Positions 24,165 through 36,260 of a stretch of DNA of 64,000 nt are shown here, piece after piece. Source of the DNA: Paramecium tetraurelia (lineage: Eukaryota > Ciliophora > Oligohymenophorea > Peniculida > Parameciidae). The notes under the pieces were generated by a model. It had not been told where the DNA came from and did no database searches. It saw only the letters and a list, made by a program, of their open reading frames with translations. Position numbers and translations under genes: made by a program. The stretch covers positions 23,674 to 87,673 of the forward strand of contig NW_001799510.1 in assembly GCF_000165425.1 (NCBI RefSeq), written 5' to 3'. Position 1 is the stretch's first letter. Each line of letters opens with the position of its first letter.

Positions 24165-26515
24165 ATGAATGATCATTATTAGATTATATTTTAACCTACC
24201 ATAACACCGGAATAACAGATTTCTAAATGGAGAGATATTTTTAAGGCAGCTAAGACAGGATTATAAGAAAACCTCAAGGTTTTTATAACTAATAATTAAA
24301 TATTATACTCCCCAGTGAGAGCTTAAACGATGGGATTGATTCTAGGAATATATGAAGAAGAAGGAACCAGCTATACTATATCTATAGAAGAAAAAGCCGT
24401 TCTTAAACCTGGAGAACCTGAATACACTGGATTAATTGGAAGATTCTTTAAAATGCTGTTAAAGTAGTAAAAGTTACTGCAAATTGGTCGAAAGTACTTT
24501 AATACTAAGAATTTAATAAATTTTGATTAATTTGGTCTCAAAGTATTTTATTCTAATTTAATTTAGGTTTTACCTGGAGTGACATGTAGCCTAATAAAAT
24601 AGGAGGAATTAGGTAAGTATTACATAAATATTGATTCCTCCTTTAAAATGTTAAGGTGTACTACTATGTATGAAGAATTGCGCAACTCTAGGGATTATTC
24701 TTTAATAGAAGGAGCCATTATTATGACAGTGTATAATTATAAATTTTACAGGGTGAATAAGATAAACAGAGAAATGAATCCTAAAAGCGAGTTTGAAAAT
24801 TAGAATGGATCAAAAATGAGTTATATGTAATATTATTCTGAAAAGTATCTTAATTTGTGATATGTAGGTATAAAATCAATATCAAAGACACGACTTAACC
24901 TTTAATTGAAGTCTTAGAGAAATCAAGAAAAAAATAGGAAGAGAAAATTATTTATTTAATCCCTGAATTATGTGTGCTAACAGGATTATCAAATGAAATG
25001 AGAAACAACTTTTAAACTATGAAATAATTATCTACAGTAACTAAACCAAGAGGTGTTGATAGAGTCAAATAAGCTGATCAATTCATTCAATGTTTTCATA
25101 ATAAGGAAAGCGAAGAACTCATTAAGAAGTGGAATATTTAACTTGAATCTAAATGTCTACAAATATAGAGTTCTAAAGTCAAACCTGGTAATATTATAAT
25201 GGGAAATAACACCTAAATAAATATAGAGACAGGCAATTTGGACAGAGACACTTAAACTGCTATGTTAAGAGGAGTAGGCTTAGAGAATTGGGCCATCTTG
25301 TACGGTGATAGAGATTCGAGGTAAGCTGAAGATTTCATGTCATGTTTGAGAGAGAGTATTGAATATTGTAAATTCTAATGCAAAGCTCCAAGAACATTTA
25401 CTATCCATTCAAGTAGAATTGAAGATTGGATTAAACAAATTGATTTTATAGTCTAATAATCACAAGGTCCATAAAAAGTAACCCTCTTATTATTAATTTT
25501 AAATGGCCCAAAAAAGAATGCTCCTTTATACACAGATCTAAAAAGATATTTAATTAATGATTGTCCTATAGCATCTTAAGTAATATTAAGTTCTACATTA
25601 AATTAACCAAAAGGAAAAGTGAAAACAATTTGTAATAAATTGTTGGTTTAAATTTGCGCTAAGGTAGGAGGAACTCCTTGGGGAATTTCAGATTTGCCAT
25701 TCACTGATCAACCAACAATGATTTGTGGAATGGATGTTTATCATTCTACAGCTAAAGGAAGAAAGTCAATGTTATCATTTGTTTCGACTGAAGATGAATT
25801 CTTTAGTAAATACATGACGTAATCTATTGAAATGGATAGTGGGGTTGAGTTTTCATTTAGTTTATGCCCTATTCTGGTAAAATCTTTGGAGTCCTTCACA
25901 AGTGACAACAGGACACCTCTTCCTTCTAGAATCATAATCTTTAGAGATGGTGTTTCAAATTCATAAGCAAAAACTGTGATTGAAACAGAAGTTGCCTAAT
26001 TTAGACAGGCGATTGAATAAGTAAAGAAGGCAAAAAATCATAATAAACCAATTAAATTGGTTGTCCTTTCTGTTAACAAGAAAGTAGGAGCAAAATTCTA
26101 TGCTGGAGAAAGGTAAAATGTTATCATAATAATTAGAAACTTGGACAATCCATCATAAGGAACTTTGATTGACAGTGAAATTTGTAATGGGAAAGATGGC
26201 TTTTATTTGATTGCTTAAAAAACCACCTAAGGGACTGTGTAGCCTACATATTATCATGTTTTAGTGAATGATTTGATTGATGAACCGAACATTACAAACA
26301 AATTGCAGGCTCTAGCTTATAAACTTTGTTACATGTATTACAATTTTAGTGGGGCAATAAAAGTAACTGTTATTATATTCTAGATTCCTGCCCCAATCTA
26401 ATATGCTCATGTTTGTTCTAACTTTATTGGAGATAGATTTGATCCTCGTAAGCCATAGACTCTTATTAGGCCAAACCAAATATTAAATCAAAGAAGATCC
26501 CTCTTCTTTATATGA
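24165..26515 (+). CDS. PIWI-clade Argonaute protein
   Basis: Predicted 760 residues. PAZ region around residues 120-300 (GAIIMTVYNYKFYRVNKI, IYLIPELCVLTGLS). PIWI domain in the C-terminal half: first catalytic Asp in CGMDVYHSTAKGRKS, second in IIIFRDGVSNSQ, and the His of QYAHVCSNFIGDRF; the DDH triad is therefore intact, suggesting slicer competence. Three introns: 24845-24867 (23 nt), 26113-26136 (24 nt) and 26363-26383 (21 nt). The last two are 3n and lack TGA, and are inferred because removal restores conserved PIWI blocks. In Paramecium, PIWI proteins act with scnRNAs and iesRNAs in programmed DNA elimination and in siRNA pathways; which class this belongs to cannot be judged here. Confidence 0.93.
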
Positions 26516-26602
26516 AATATATTAATAAATCCATTAAAATACATAGGATCAATTCTAAAATATAATTAATGAAAAATTTAATTAAAAGCAATCATCAAAA
26601 AA

Positions 26603-26899
26603 ATGAAATAGCACAAAGTGAAAAGTTTTTACGCGATCTTGAATTGTATTAAAAAATATTTCTCACAACAAAATATGAAAATAAAAAATAATAATCAATA
26701 TCAATTCGTAGACTTTTACCAAACAAACAATATTCGTAGCATCAATAATAATCATAATAATTATTTAGTAATCCTAGTCTTTAGTGTTTTAATACTTAAT
26801 TAGATCAAGAAACTAATTATTCTCGTCATCAGAATTAAGTATGTATTCAAAGAGAAGTTAGGAAAGAAGAAGAAAAAAGATTGCTATCTCGATGATTGA
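26603..26899 (+). CDS. Small membrane-anchored basic protein
   Basis: Predicted 98 residues. Asn/Lys-rich first half, then a hydrophobic span YLVILVFSVLIL and a second weak one (LIILVIRI), ending in a very basic tail KEKLGKKKKKD. One clean frame, no intron. Transcribed from just downstream of the PIWI gene (88 bases). No family recognised. Confidence 0.5.
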
Positions 26900-27051
26900 T
26901 TGCTCCAGAATTTTCAAAATTTCAAACAAAACTTAATATCCACCTTAAACCAAACCACTTCAATCCTTAATGCAGAAGATTGTGATAATAAACCATCAAG
27001 GTCGCCCATAAACTTATTATATGAAATGATATATTTATAATTTTATTGTAT

Positions 27052-27510
27052 TCACAATATTCTTTCAAATTCATGTTCCAAAATTAATGATTTTACAGTA
27101 TGAGGTGATATTGAGATTAAAGTATGTATCTTTTTTGCCTATTATAATATATCAGCAAACCAAGCATTCGAGGTTTGAATATTCCATGGAGTTGCTCCAA
27201 TTTTTAGTAACATCTTAAATGATTCTTCACTTTAAGCCTCAACTGCATACCATAACGGATTTCTGTTCATGAAATCTTTTGCTTCATAATCAGCTCCACA
27301 CTATAACAAATATTACAATAAAGTAGAGTTTCCTTTTGAAGCAGCAATATGCAAACACGTCTATCCTAAATGATTAAATTCAAATAATAAGTTTCTATTA
27401 AATTTTATTAAATTTTTTATTTCTACCATATTATTATATTTTATATATCTGAGAAATATAAAAGATCCGTCTATCTGAAATGGTTATGATGGAAATTGAA
27501 AGTTACTCAT
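27052..27510 (-). CDS. Ankyrin-repeat protein
   Basis: Predicted 152 residues. Three ankyrin units: DGSFIFLRYIKYNNMVEIKN, LGQTCLHIAASKGNSTLLQY, and NRNPLWYAVEAQSEESFKML, the middle one near-consensus (G-x-T-x-LHxAA-x-x-G). Start MSNFQFPSQP is chosen because it lies directly before the first repeat in frame. A protein-binding module without an enzymatic domain. The neighbouring coiled-coil gene ends 114 bases further right on the same strand and could conceivably be joined to it by unrecognised splicing. Confidence 0.8.
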
Positions 27511-27623
27511 TTCCTATAATGAGATTTTACATCTATTCATTTTTTAGAGCCACGATAATAATTTTTGACATAAATACTACCTCCTTTATTTTTTTTTTTC
27601 CTGTATTTGTTCATCATCCAGCT

Positions 27624-28709
27624 TCATAAAAACCTTTTTCTATTTGATTCTTTTTTTATTTGAACTAATTATTGATATTTAAGTTACTTGATATTCTTCC
27701 ATCTAGTCAATAATATATGTAACAGTTCTTCATCAATTTTTTTATGAGTTTAATTGAATAGCAATAATTATTAACCTGAAGTGTTTTCTATAATATTTTA
27801 TTAGGAAGTATGATTCGAACCAACAAGGGAAATTTTTTGAGATAGTTTTCTTGTTGAATTTTATTATAATTGCCCTTTCAGTGGTGAACCCTATTATTAC
27901 TATTATTTAGAAGGATTCTTTATAAATAATTAGTTTATTTTGATATCAAATTGTTCATTATTATTATTGTTATTAGGATATTGATTTAAACTTGATGTTG
28001 AGCTCATTCTTTAAGAAGTTCCAGGTCTTGATATTTTCTGTAATTGTTCAACCTATTTTTATGCCTCTAATAATTTTTCTTAAATATATTTTTTATTTTT
28101 ATTTGAGTCCTACTAATATTTAATGTATTTCAATAAATCTTAATCCCTTTTTTTCTATAACTCAGTTTTTTAATCAATTCCCTGTATTGCCTTGACATTC
28201 TCATAAATTTTTCTATATATTTATTCTCTTCTCTCATTTAAAACTGTTTCAATTTGCTCCTCTTCTTCTTCGCAATTTTGATATCTACCAGTATAGGTTA
28301 AAAGTAGCTGCTATTCTAACTTTTTCAAATCATTGATCTCCTCATTAATATTTTTCTTTTTAGTTTGTCTTTGAATTTCTTATTGCCGAAGTATCAATTC
28401 TTCTGTTCCGTCTGTTACTCTAATTTCTTTTTTTTTACTCATAGGCATTTCATTAATTGACTCTATTTTAACTTCTTCTATTTCTGGTTTAAATGAATGC
28501 TACTTAATTATTGTTCTCTGCTTATGATAAGATTTCTATTTTTTCAAACCTTCCACTTGTGTAATTGATTTTAAAAGGCGTTTTGGTAATTTGATAATCT
28601 TTTTGGTAGGAGTCAAAGGTCGAGTGTTAATTCTCAAATCAATATTCAATTAGCCTTAATTTTTTAGTGATATAAATGCTTATAAAGTTTTTTCATTTAA
28701 TAAATTCAT
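27624..28709 (-). CDS. Coiled-coil protein, unknown
   Basis: Predicted 361 residues, one frame without intron. Basic, Lys-rich N-terminus (RPLTPTKKIIKLPKRLLKS), central coiled coil with EEEEEQIETVLNERREQIY, then an Asn/Gln-rich disordered stretch and a C-terminal helix (LLHILLTRWKNIKQ). No domain recognised. Adjacent to the ankyrin gene on the same strand. Confidence 0.65.
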
Positions 28710-29276
28710 TATTCAAAATAAAGTCTATTGCTTAGTGATATTTTTTAAAGAAATTTATTGTTAAATCGATATTAATTTTCATTTTGTAGGATTTTTACAA
28801 TATTCTCTATAATTTTATGTTTTTCATTATTTAATGGTGATTTTAAATTGATAAATTTTTTTTTTAGGAAATCCTTTGACATTTAGCTTAAAATTATTAT
28901 TCCTATCATAGGGTTATATGAATAACACTCAAAAATGATAGTGATATGAGATTCTTTAAGCAAACTACAGGCAGCGAAGAAAAATCAAAATTGTTGTATT
29001 TAGATAACTATTAAATCGGCTCGAAATAATTTATATAAAAATGGAAAATTACTTAGGAGTGATGAACAATAAATAAATAACCTTTTTGTAAATCAAAAAA
29101 ACTAAAGTAGATCAATAAATCCCTCGTTTGATGAACTATATAAAAAAATACATTTTGTATTATATCCTTTTATTACAATAATAAATGAATTTAATAGCTT
29201 GAATGAAAATTGAAGTAATTAATATTAGATAATAATTAAAAGAATATATCTAACTGATGAATTCAAAATATGAATT
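28710..29276. other. Spacer left of assembly gap
   Basis: A+T-rich. A 38-codon plus-strand ORF at 28946-29062 is too short and lacks support. Near 29160-29276 the sequence becomes repetitive and N-like in composition, probably why assembly failed. Confidence 0.4.
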
Positions 29277-29426
29277 NNNNNNNNNNNNNNNNNNNNNNNN
29301 NNNNNNNNNNNNNNNNNNNNNNNNNNNNNNNNNNNNNNNNNNNNNNNNNNNNNNNNNNNNNNNNNNNNNNNNNNNNNNNNNNNNNNNNNNNNNNNNNNNN
29401 NNNNNNNNNNNNNNNNNNNNNNNNNN
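29277..29426. other. Assembly gap (150 N)
   Basis: Run of undetermined bases; real size unknown. Flanks share similar AT-rich phrases such as TTTCAATCAAAATTTCAAGAA and AATAATAAACATAA, suggesting a short dispersed or tandem repeat across the gap. Confidence 0.99.
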
Positions 29427-29461
29427 ATCTGTTTAATTTCAATCAAAATTTCAAGAAATAA

Positions 29462-29535
29462 TAAACATAATATGAATGCTTAATAATTTGATTAATTTCA
29501 ATAAAATTTGGAATAAAATAATAAACATAAGTATG
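29462..29535. repeat. Short degenerate repeat next to the gap
   Basis: The phrase AATAATAAACATAA followed by TATGAA occurs twice (about 29457 and 29518) separated by 60 bases with similar TTTCAAT-rich sequence, consistent with a degenerate tandem repeat that spans the gap. Confidence 0.5.
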
Positions 29536-29705
29536 AAGAAGTAAAATAAATAAAATAATTTCAAGATAAATTTAATTATATAATAGAAATAAATATATAT
29601 AAAATATAAATTATTATGAATTATATTAACATATTTCCCAAAAATATCACTCGCTAATTATACGATACTGGGCAATATTTAATATAAAAGTATTCTTTTT
29701 ATTTC

Positions 29706-30104
29706 TCATCTCCTCTTCCAAATAGCTTTGAATTTTTCGACTATTTGATTGATCTTTGCCTTTAAGAATCTAAATTTAGTTATTACTACTAAATCTCCAT
29801 CTAACAATTAATCATCATCCAAAGAAAATGTTTGTATCGCCCAAAAATCCAGTTTAGATCCAATAATTTGACTTTATATTGTCTTGAATAAATATCTGTT
29901 AGCAAAATGTAGTTTGCTGTAATTAGTATTACTATCCTTTAATTTAAGGAGAGTAAGTCATGGTTGTTTCAGATTTTGTGATTGAAGGTGAGAAGGATCT
30001 ATCTTTATCACTTTTAAGTGCTGTAATTCTATTAACTAAAAAGAACCATTAAGAATAGTATCAATGATTTCTTGATCTTCTTCAGGATCCATGTAATTAG
30101 TCAT
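29706..30104 (-). pseudogene. Hypothetical gene with one in-frame TGA
   Basis: A 133-codon frame from ATG 30104 to TGA 29706 with protein-like composition throughout, interrupted at codon 49 by TGA (29958-29960) between QNLKQP and LTLLKLKDSN. Downstream reads SQIIGSKLDFWAIQTFSLDD and FRFLKAKINQIVEKFKAIW. No GT...AG can remove the TGA within normal intron length. Trp would fit. Could be a nonsense mutation, an error, or two short genes. Family not recognised. Confidence 0.45.
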
Positions 30105-30186
30105 TTATTCTAAGTTTGCTATTATATTGGATATCTTTATAAATTAATATTAGTAGATATTTTATATCACGATAACTATATAATAT

Positions 30187-30516
30187 TCATAGACCCTAAA
30201 AGATTACCTAATTTTTCTGCTCTGACTTTGATAAAGTTTTGATTTTAAATTAATTAGGCAAATAACAAGGCCACTCAGCTTTTGCCATAGACAATTCCTA
30301 ATAATTTTCAATTGAATACATAAAGAATTGGAAGGATTCTGACAAAGTCTTTTTATTAAGAATTGATGCTTTATAGGGAAATTAGAGTACGGGCTCAGAT
30401 TAGAAACTTTTAAATCCTAAAATAAAATTTGATATTAGTGTAATCAAATAATCTTTTATGGAAATATTATGTTTGAAAGATTTTAAGCAAAATTTTTTCA
30501 TACGAACCAAGGGCAT
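30187..30516 (-). CDS. Possible hypothetical protein
   Basis: Predicted 109 residues, one frame, containing SESFQFFMYSIENYQELS and KAEWPCYLPNQFKIKTL. The frame is open well upstream of the chosen ATG (towards 30700), so it may be the 3' part of a larger or decayed gene. Just beyond, near 30790-30830, the antisense phrase LGEGSF recalls a kinase glycine loop but no kinase follows. Confidence 0.35.
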
Positions 30517-31036
30517 TGGAAGATGACTTGTTTTTTACAAAACACATATAACCTAATAACTTTAGATTCCTAACCCCTATTGGGTTATTTTTTCTATAAA
30601 AAAATTCCTTATTCCAAATTTATTTTCTCCTACATTATTATTAAAATCAGCATAGGAAATATTTATAGATAATGAAATTAAAAATAAAACTCTGCAATAA
30701 AGTAAATAAAAGATGATTTTTGATAAATTTACTCATTCAAATTATCATTCTATTAAATAAAAGTTGCTTTTCTAAAACTACCCTCTCCTAATTTGAGGAA
30801 GATTACAATTTCAATTTCATTTTTGTAAGTTTAAATTCAATTTAATGATAAATACAATAAGTATATATTCTGTTAATAACAATTTAACGATAATTTTAAT
30901 AAATATCAATTGAAGCTTTCTAAATTTACGATCTAAGTTCTTGTAATGCCAATTTTAGTATATAATGCCTATTTAACAAGAAATCTTAAATGAATTACTC
31001 TTATTAATAAATTAAAAACTAAGTAGTATAAAGAAA
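30517..31036. other. Spacer with possible gene remnant
   Basis: Minus-strand open sequence continues from the preceding entry but I find neither start nor intron pattern. A small inverted repeat AACCCCTATTGGGTT occurs near 30574. Confidence 0.35.
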
Positions 31037-31472
31037 ATGTCATTAAATAATCTAAGCTGGGAAAAATTAGAAAATCCATCAAAAGCAAAATTAAAAGAGT
31101 TTTATTTAAATAAATATAGAATTAAATTAGGTTTATTTACAAATCATAAAGAATAATTACCAAAATCAGTACCAATATATAATAGCTATTTAGAAACCTA
31201 AACAAAGGAATATTTCAATAAAAGAATTAGATCATTTGGTTAAACCAGAAATAGTAAAAGCTAGAATGATTACAGATAATTATAAGGTACTCACAGCTTA
31301 ATTAATAAATAAAATTACATAAAAATAATAAGAATAAGAAAATTTTTGTATATTTCCATAAATAAAATAAAAAAAAACAAAAAAAAGATCAAAAACTGAA
31401 CAACATTAAAATAATTAATATAATAAATAGCAAAAAGCTCTTGCAAGGACTGCTTATTTGATTGTATAATGA
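31037..31472 (+). CDS. Small basic hypothetical protein
   Basis: Predicted 136 residues with one 25-nt intron (31169-31193) that joins two frames exactly. N-terminus MSLNNLSWEKLENPSK; the C-terminal half contains ISIKELDHLVKPEIVKARM and a basic KQKKTKKRSK patch that could be a nuclear signal. No domain recognised. Convergent with the RING gene. Confidence 0.65.
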
Positions 31473-31608
31473 TATAGCTAGATTTTGGCTTGTATTTTTC
31501 CTAAAAATATTTTTTGTAAGATCTCTTCGCCTGATTGTTAATAATATCTAAAATAAACAATTGATAGATTCAATATTTGATATTCACCTAATCATAATAT
31601 ATTTACTA

Positions 31609-33161
31609 TCATTTTTGAGTAACTTGTTTCATGCAATTGATACTTTATTCAATTAATTTAACCATTGCGATAATATCATCAAGTAATTCATTTCTATACA
31701 TTGCTTCAATTTTTAGTTTAGGTCCGCATTTAAAACATTCTTTATTATATCCTTTTTTGCATTCAAAACAATAGGAATGTCCGCAAGGAATAATTGTAAC
31801 TGGTTGTTTTATGAACTTATTACAAAATGTACAGGATAAATTTTTCTAAATATCTTTCTAATGAAATATTTATAATATTATTACATCTGTTTTTTCTAAT
31901 TGTAAAATTGTATCTGTAATTTATTTAGTATTTTTTGGTTTGGATAGCTGATCCTTCAAAGATTAAACTTACTTATTCAAATTATTAATTTCAAATTAAT
32001 TATTTTCGTTCTATTAATCCAACAATTATTTTTGATTTCTTAATTATTCCATTTGCTATATTTTTTCTTATAACAATTACTATAATTCTTGTTGTTTTTG
32101 CCCTAGTTTTTCCAATTAGCCATTTAATTCTATTGAATTTTTGGATTGATCTTCAATTTTTTATCTCAATTAACCAATATCTTTCTATATAGAATAAGAT
32201 TCATACTTCTTTGATTTTTTATAATTCTGAAAGTTATAATTTTAAACTTAACATTTACTCGTTTAATTTGCTATTTTAATCATATTAGTCTTTAGATATC
32301 TTCAAATTTTCCAAAATTATAATCTTTTCCTACTCTAATTGTTTTATCTGTAGCATTTAACCGTTGAAATCTCTTTATTCAAATTCTGCTATTTTATTTG
32401 TCTATCAGTTTTAATAGATTCATATTATTTCTTTATATTATTTTTTTCATTAACTTCCTTCTCGATATTTTTTTAAATATCATTAATTTAATGTTCCATT
32501 TTACTTTACAAATCCTTATTATTTAACAATAATTTATTACTTCAGCTTTATACAGTTAATCTTTTAATCTTTTAAATTCTTCATTACTTTCTTCTTTACT
32601 CTTTAATTATTCAGCAAATTAGGTTATTTATAAATTTAATGATTCTATCTATTTTAATAACTCCTATTCTTTGGTCTAAGTTTATTTAATGCTATTTTAT
32701 AAAGCATTAATTTTCTCTCGATCTTTTTCAGCTTATAAATTTTATTTAGATGAATCCACTGCCTACATTATTCTTAATTAAATTGCTTAATAACTCGCTT
32801 ATAATTCTTATAATTATTTGGATTTCTCTTCATTTTAGATTTTTTCTTTAACTAACTCTTATTTCATTGATTCAAAACCTTTCTCAATTGAGATAATCAT
32901 ATCATTTCTCTATTCAATATCTTTCTTATGCATTTCTAGCTTTGTATCAATTTACTTTAATAACTATGATTCCGAGACAGGAATTTATTACTACTTTTTA
33001 TTTAAAGAGTCTGAAACACCATTATTACAACTCATTATATATGTATTGCTTCCAAATTTCAACTTTCTCTAAATAAGGTGCAATCTTCCAGGATATGAAT
33101 CTTCTTCATGAAGAGAAGGTCTATTGTTAATTTTTGGCAAAGGTTTTATTGTACTTTTCAT
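31609..33161 (-). CDS. Coiled-coil RING-finger protein (putative E3 ubiquitin ligase)
   Basis: About 496 residues. The N-terminal 380 residues are coiled coil. A C-terminal RING finger follows: CTFCNK, then PCGHSYCFEC, then CFKCGP, giving the C3HC4 ligand order, so zinc binding is expected. RING proteins with long coiled coils commonly are E3 ligases for ubiquitin. Introns of 26 nt (near residue 205) and 22 nt (near residue 360) are clear. One further frame change at about 32348-32361 needs removal of only 14 nt (GT...AG) or reflects an indel. A 27-nt 3n segment before the RING may also be an intron. Confidence 0.75.
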
Positions 33162-34152
33162 ATGAATAAATTTAATTATAAAATTATATCAAACTACATA
33201 AAAGAATGTACTTTATAAATGAATTGAAAAGCAGAAATATGAATAAATTGAAAATATACTCAAAATTATAATTTAAAAGGAAGTTGTTTTAAATTGAAAG
33301 TAAATTAGCATTTAATACTTCTTCTTAATCGATATTCTGTTAAATCCTATAAATATCTAAATATTTCATTGTCCTTGATTGCATGACTATAAATTAAGGT
33401 TTAACTAAAGTTTTCAAAAGTTGGGATGAGTATTATTATGAATTATTTCCATTTTTGCGAAACTGCTAAGAATATTAGTAGGAAAAATAGAAATATCTCA
33501 TGAACATATAGACAATACCAAAAGTAGTATTAGCAATATTTATTTAATGGATAAAGTTTATTTACTTTTTCAAAATACCAGACATCTTATTCTTCCCTGC
33601 AATTCCACCATACTATCCCAATTAACTTCTTTCCTGTATAATTTTTTACAACCCAGAAATTAAGTGAAGTTAAGATAATTATCATTAGCATTAATTGTTC
33701 AAAAAAGAAGTTTTTCAATTCTAAAATAAATAAAGCAACTATTATAATTTTGAAAAGTATATGAATTACAATAGCAACATAATCTACAGTTTTAGTTAAA
33801 TCAATTTTACCATTCGATAGTAATTCTGGAAATAGAAATCTAATATTTTTTCTATTTTTACGTAACAGGATTGAAATATGAGAAGGAAGTACGAACCATA
33901 TTGTTAATTACAATTTCTTCCTAATTGTTAGGTTAATGTTCTTCCTTATGATAAATTTTAGATATCATAATATATATAATTAATTATTTAAACTGTTAGA
34001 ACTATTATTTATTTGTATATATATATTACTTAAACTGCGATTGATCATTATCACTAAGATACTTTAGATAAATTAAAAATAAATAGTATGTTTAGAATTT
34101 ACTTAAATAAGCATACAAATATTTATTTTTTTAATTTTTAAAAGTCTTTAAT
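33162..34152. other. Spacer; one doubtful minus-strand ORF
   Basis: A TGA-free minus frame starts at ATG 33586 (MSGILKKQINFIHQ...) and runs about 100 codons in a plausible style, but then dissolves into the 5' region of the RING gene. No support for function or splicing. Confidence 0.3.
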
Positions 34153-34782
34153 ATGAGATAAGAATAATTGGAATAGCTATTAAATATGAAATAGTACTAA
34201 GTCAATTAAAATAACGATCCAAACTTTGACCTATTACCTATATAGCCTACATATAAATAAGAATTGGACAAGGAAGTACAAAAATTAGAATAATAATCTC
34301 TTTTCGCTGATTCAATCGATGTTGATATTCCATGCTTAAAAAAAAACCGAGAAGAAAAAAGACTTAGAAAAATGGCTAAAATGTCTTAATTAACTGAAGG
34401 ATGGTTTGGAATGAAATCTCAAGACCAAGATGAAACCATGAAATAAGAGTTTTTGATTTTGAAATTAAAGAAATACTTAGACCCAAAATAGCCAGTTAAA
34501 TCAAGTGATTTTAAAACAATGCCTAAGTATTATTAGGTTGGAACCTATATTGATGGAATGGGTACTAATTATTTTAATTAAATAGATAATTATAATATTA
34601 AAAAAAAGAAGAAAAATTAGAGTGACTTGATTGACCAATTTTTAGAATAAGATTAAGAGAAATAAACCACAAAAAATTCATTTTAGAAAATTTAATAAAG
34701 GTAATAACGAATTAGTAAAGTCAATTCAAAATTAAGAAAGTTGAAAAGAATGGCAAAATCTTTAGGAAGAAAAAATAAATGA
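34153..34782 (+). CDS. FCF2: FCF2-like rRNA-processing protein (U3 snoRNP associated)
   Basis: Predicted 209 residues, no intron. Carries the Fcf2 domain: EGWFGMKSQ, LKLKKYLDPKQPVKS, MPKYYQVGTYIDG, then the basic helix region. In yeast Fcf2 and human TdIF2/DNTTIP2 this domain ends with a Lys/Arg-rich tail, here KLRKLKRMAKSLGRKNK. Fcf2 works with the early pre-18S processing machinery in the nucleolus. Size fits yeast Fcf2 (about 217 residues). Confidence 0.88.
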
Positions 34783-34988
34783 TAATTTAATATTGTTCTG
34801 TTGATATCTTATTTAATTTTAAGTAGAATTACTATTTTGTCTAATCCAAAAAAGTAGTAGAAACTTCATGTCTTCTAAATAAATTATTTAATTAAATGAT
34901 TATTTGTAATTAAATGATTTGGATTGATAAAGATTATTAATTATTTGATTTCGATTGATAAAATGAATATTAATTATTAAATAATAGA

Positions 34989-35240
34989 ATGACAGAAGAA
35001 TTAAATTCAAGTCTTGACTCTTTAGAATTAGAAATCTATCATCGACCTAATCCTAAGATATAATCTATTCTTAATTACTTAAGAAAAATCGATTTAAAAT
35101 TTTGCACTAATCCTAAAAAAAAATAAGAAGAATACACATAGAGAAATACTGAAACTTCTAAAGAAGGATTTTCGTTGCAAAATAATAAGTTTTTTAATCG
35201 AAAATAAACAAATAAAAATATTGACTGTGCCGTTCTTTGA
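34989..35240 (+). CDS. Small hypothetical protein
   Basis: Predicted 83 residues from ATG 34989: acidic N-terminus (TEELNSSLDSLELEIY), then basic and Asn-rich. No domain or membrane segment. Clean single frame; codon usage like neighbours. Located 207 bases after FCF2. Confidence 0.45.
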
Positions 35241-36260
35241 AAATCATTTTGATTATCTATTTTGTTTATCTCAATCTATAAATATATATCATTATCTACC
35301 CTCTATTTCTTAGAATTAAAAAATAGTATATTCTAAACAACTATTTAACAACCTACGATTTAAAAATCCTCTTTCTTATTCTCTTAATATGTCATTATTC
35401 ATCAACAATGTTTTATTGTAGAAGACTTGCAATTAAAAATCTCAAAAAATGAGGAGTTAATAATGAAAAATTTCAAAATGGAACTTTTTCCAATTATTTT
35501 TTATTATCAATAAAAAAGTTTATAATATTATTGAACAGTTTATAAAGAATATCATCAGTTAATAATACTTTCTAAAATAATCAATTTTAATAGGTGATAA
35601 GTTATAATAACTCTGTTTTGGAATTTATTTAAAATAAAAAAATAATTTTATTGTTCTAAATCAATTTATTTGATATCCATATAAAAAATCATTTAAAATC
35701 AAAGAATCTAATTTTTTATATAGATGTATGTATTAATTTTGCTTGTTTCAGTTTTGCAGATTTTTTTAGGAATAAGGGTAAAAATTGACTTTTGACATCA
35801 CAATATTTAACATTAATTTTTCATCAATTAAGAGAAATTTCAGAAAATTTCATTCTCATTAATTATTAAAAATTAGTAAAATTGTATAATAGATAAATTA
35901 CTCCATTTGACAATGGTTAAGCATTTCTAAATATTGTTGACCTCACATTTACATTAATGTGTAACAATTTTTATATTGGAATATTTTAAAATTCTCATTT
36001 ACAATTCATGTTTCTTTGCTGGATATTAGATAGTTGGATAATTGAATTTTCAACTTAACTTCTTTCAATTTATTTCTTTAAAGTAAATGTACCTAACATT
36101 GAAAAATCCACAAAAGCTACCCTTAAGATTCTAGATATATTTTCTATTTTATTGGTTAGATTAAAAATATATTAAATAATTATAATATTTTAGTTTTATA
36201 AAAGTAAAAAAAAAATGAAATAATTAAATGTAATATTAATTATGCATTTTTAATTTTTTA
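35241..36260. other. Gene-poor spacer
   Basis: About 1 kb, strongly A+T-rich, with mixed short ORFs. Nothing supportable on either strand. Confidence 0.45.

Noticed and set aside
28946-29062. 38-codon ORF next to the gap
   Set aside because: Too short, no motif, no splice evidence.
30780-30840. LGEGSF phrase suggesting a kinase glycine loop on the minus strand
   Set aside because: No catalytic loop, DFG or APE follows in any frame; likely chance or a remnant.
33236-33586. Minus-strand ORF starting at ATG 33586
   Set aside because: Plausible start but the composition degrades and it has no end distinct from the RING gene's 5' region.
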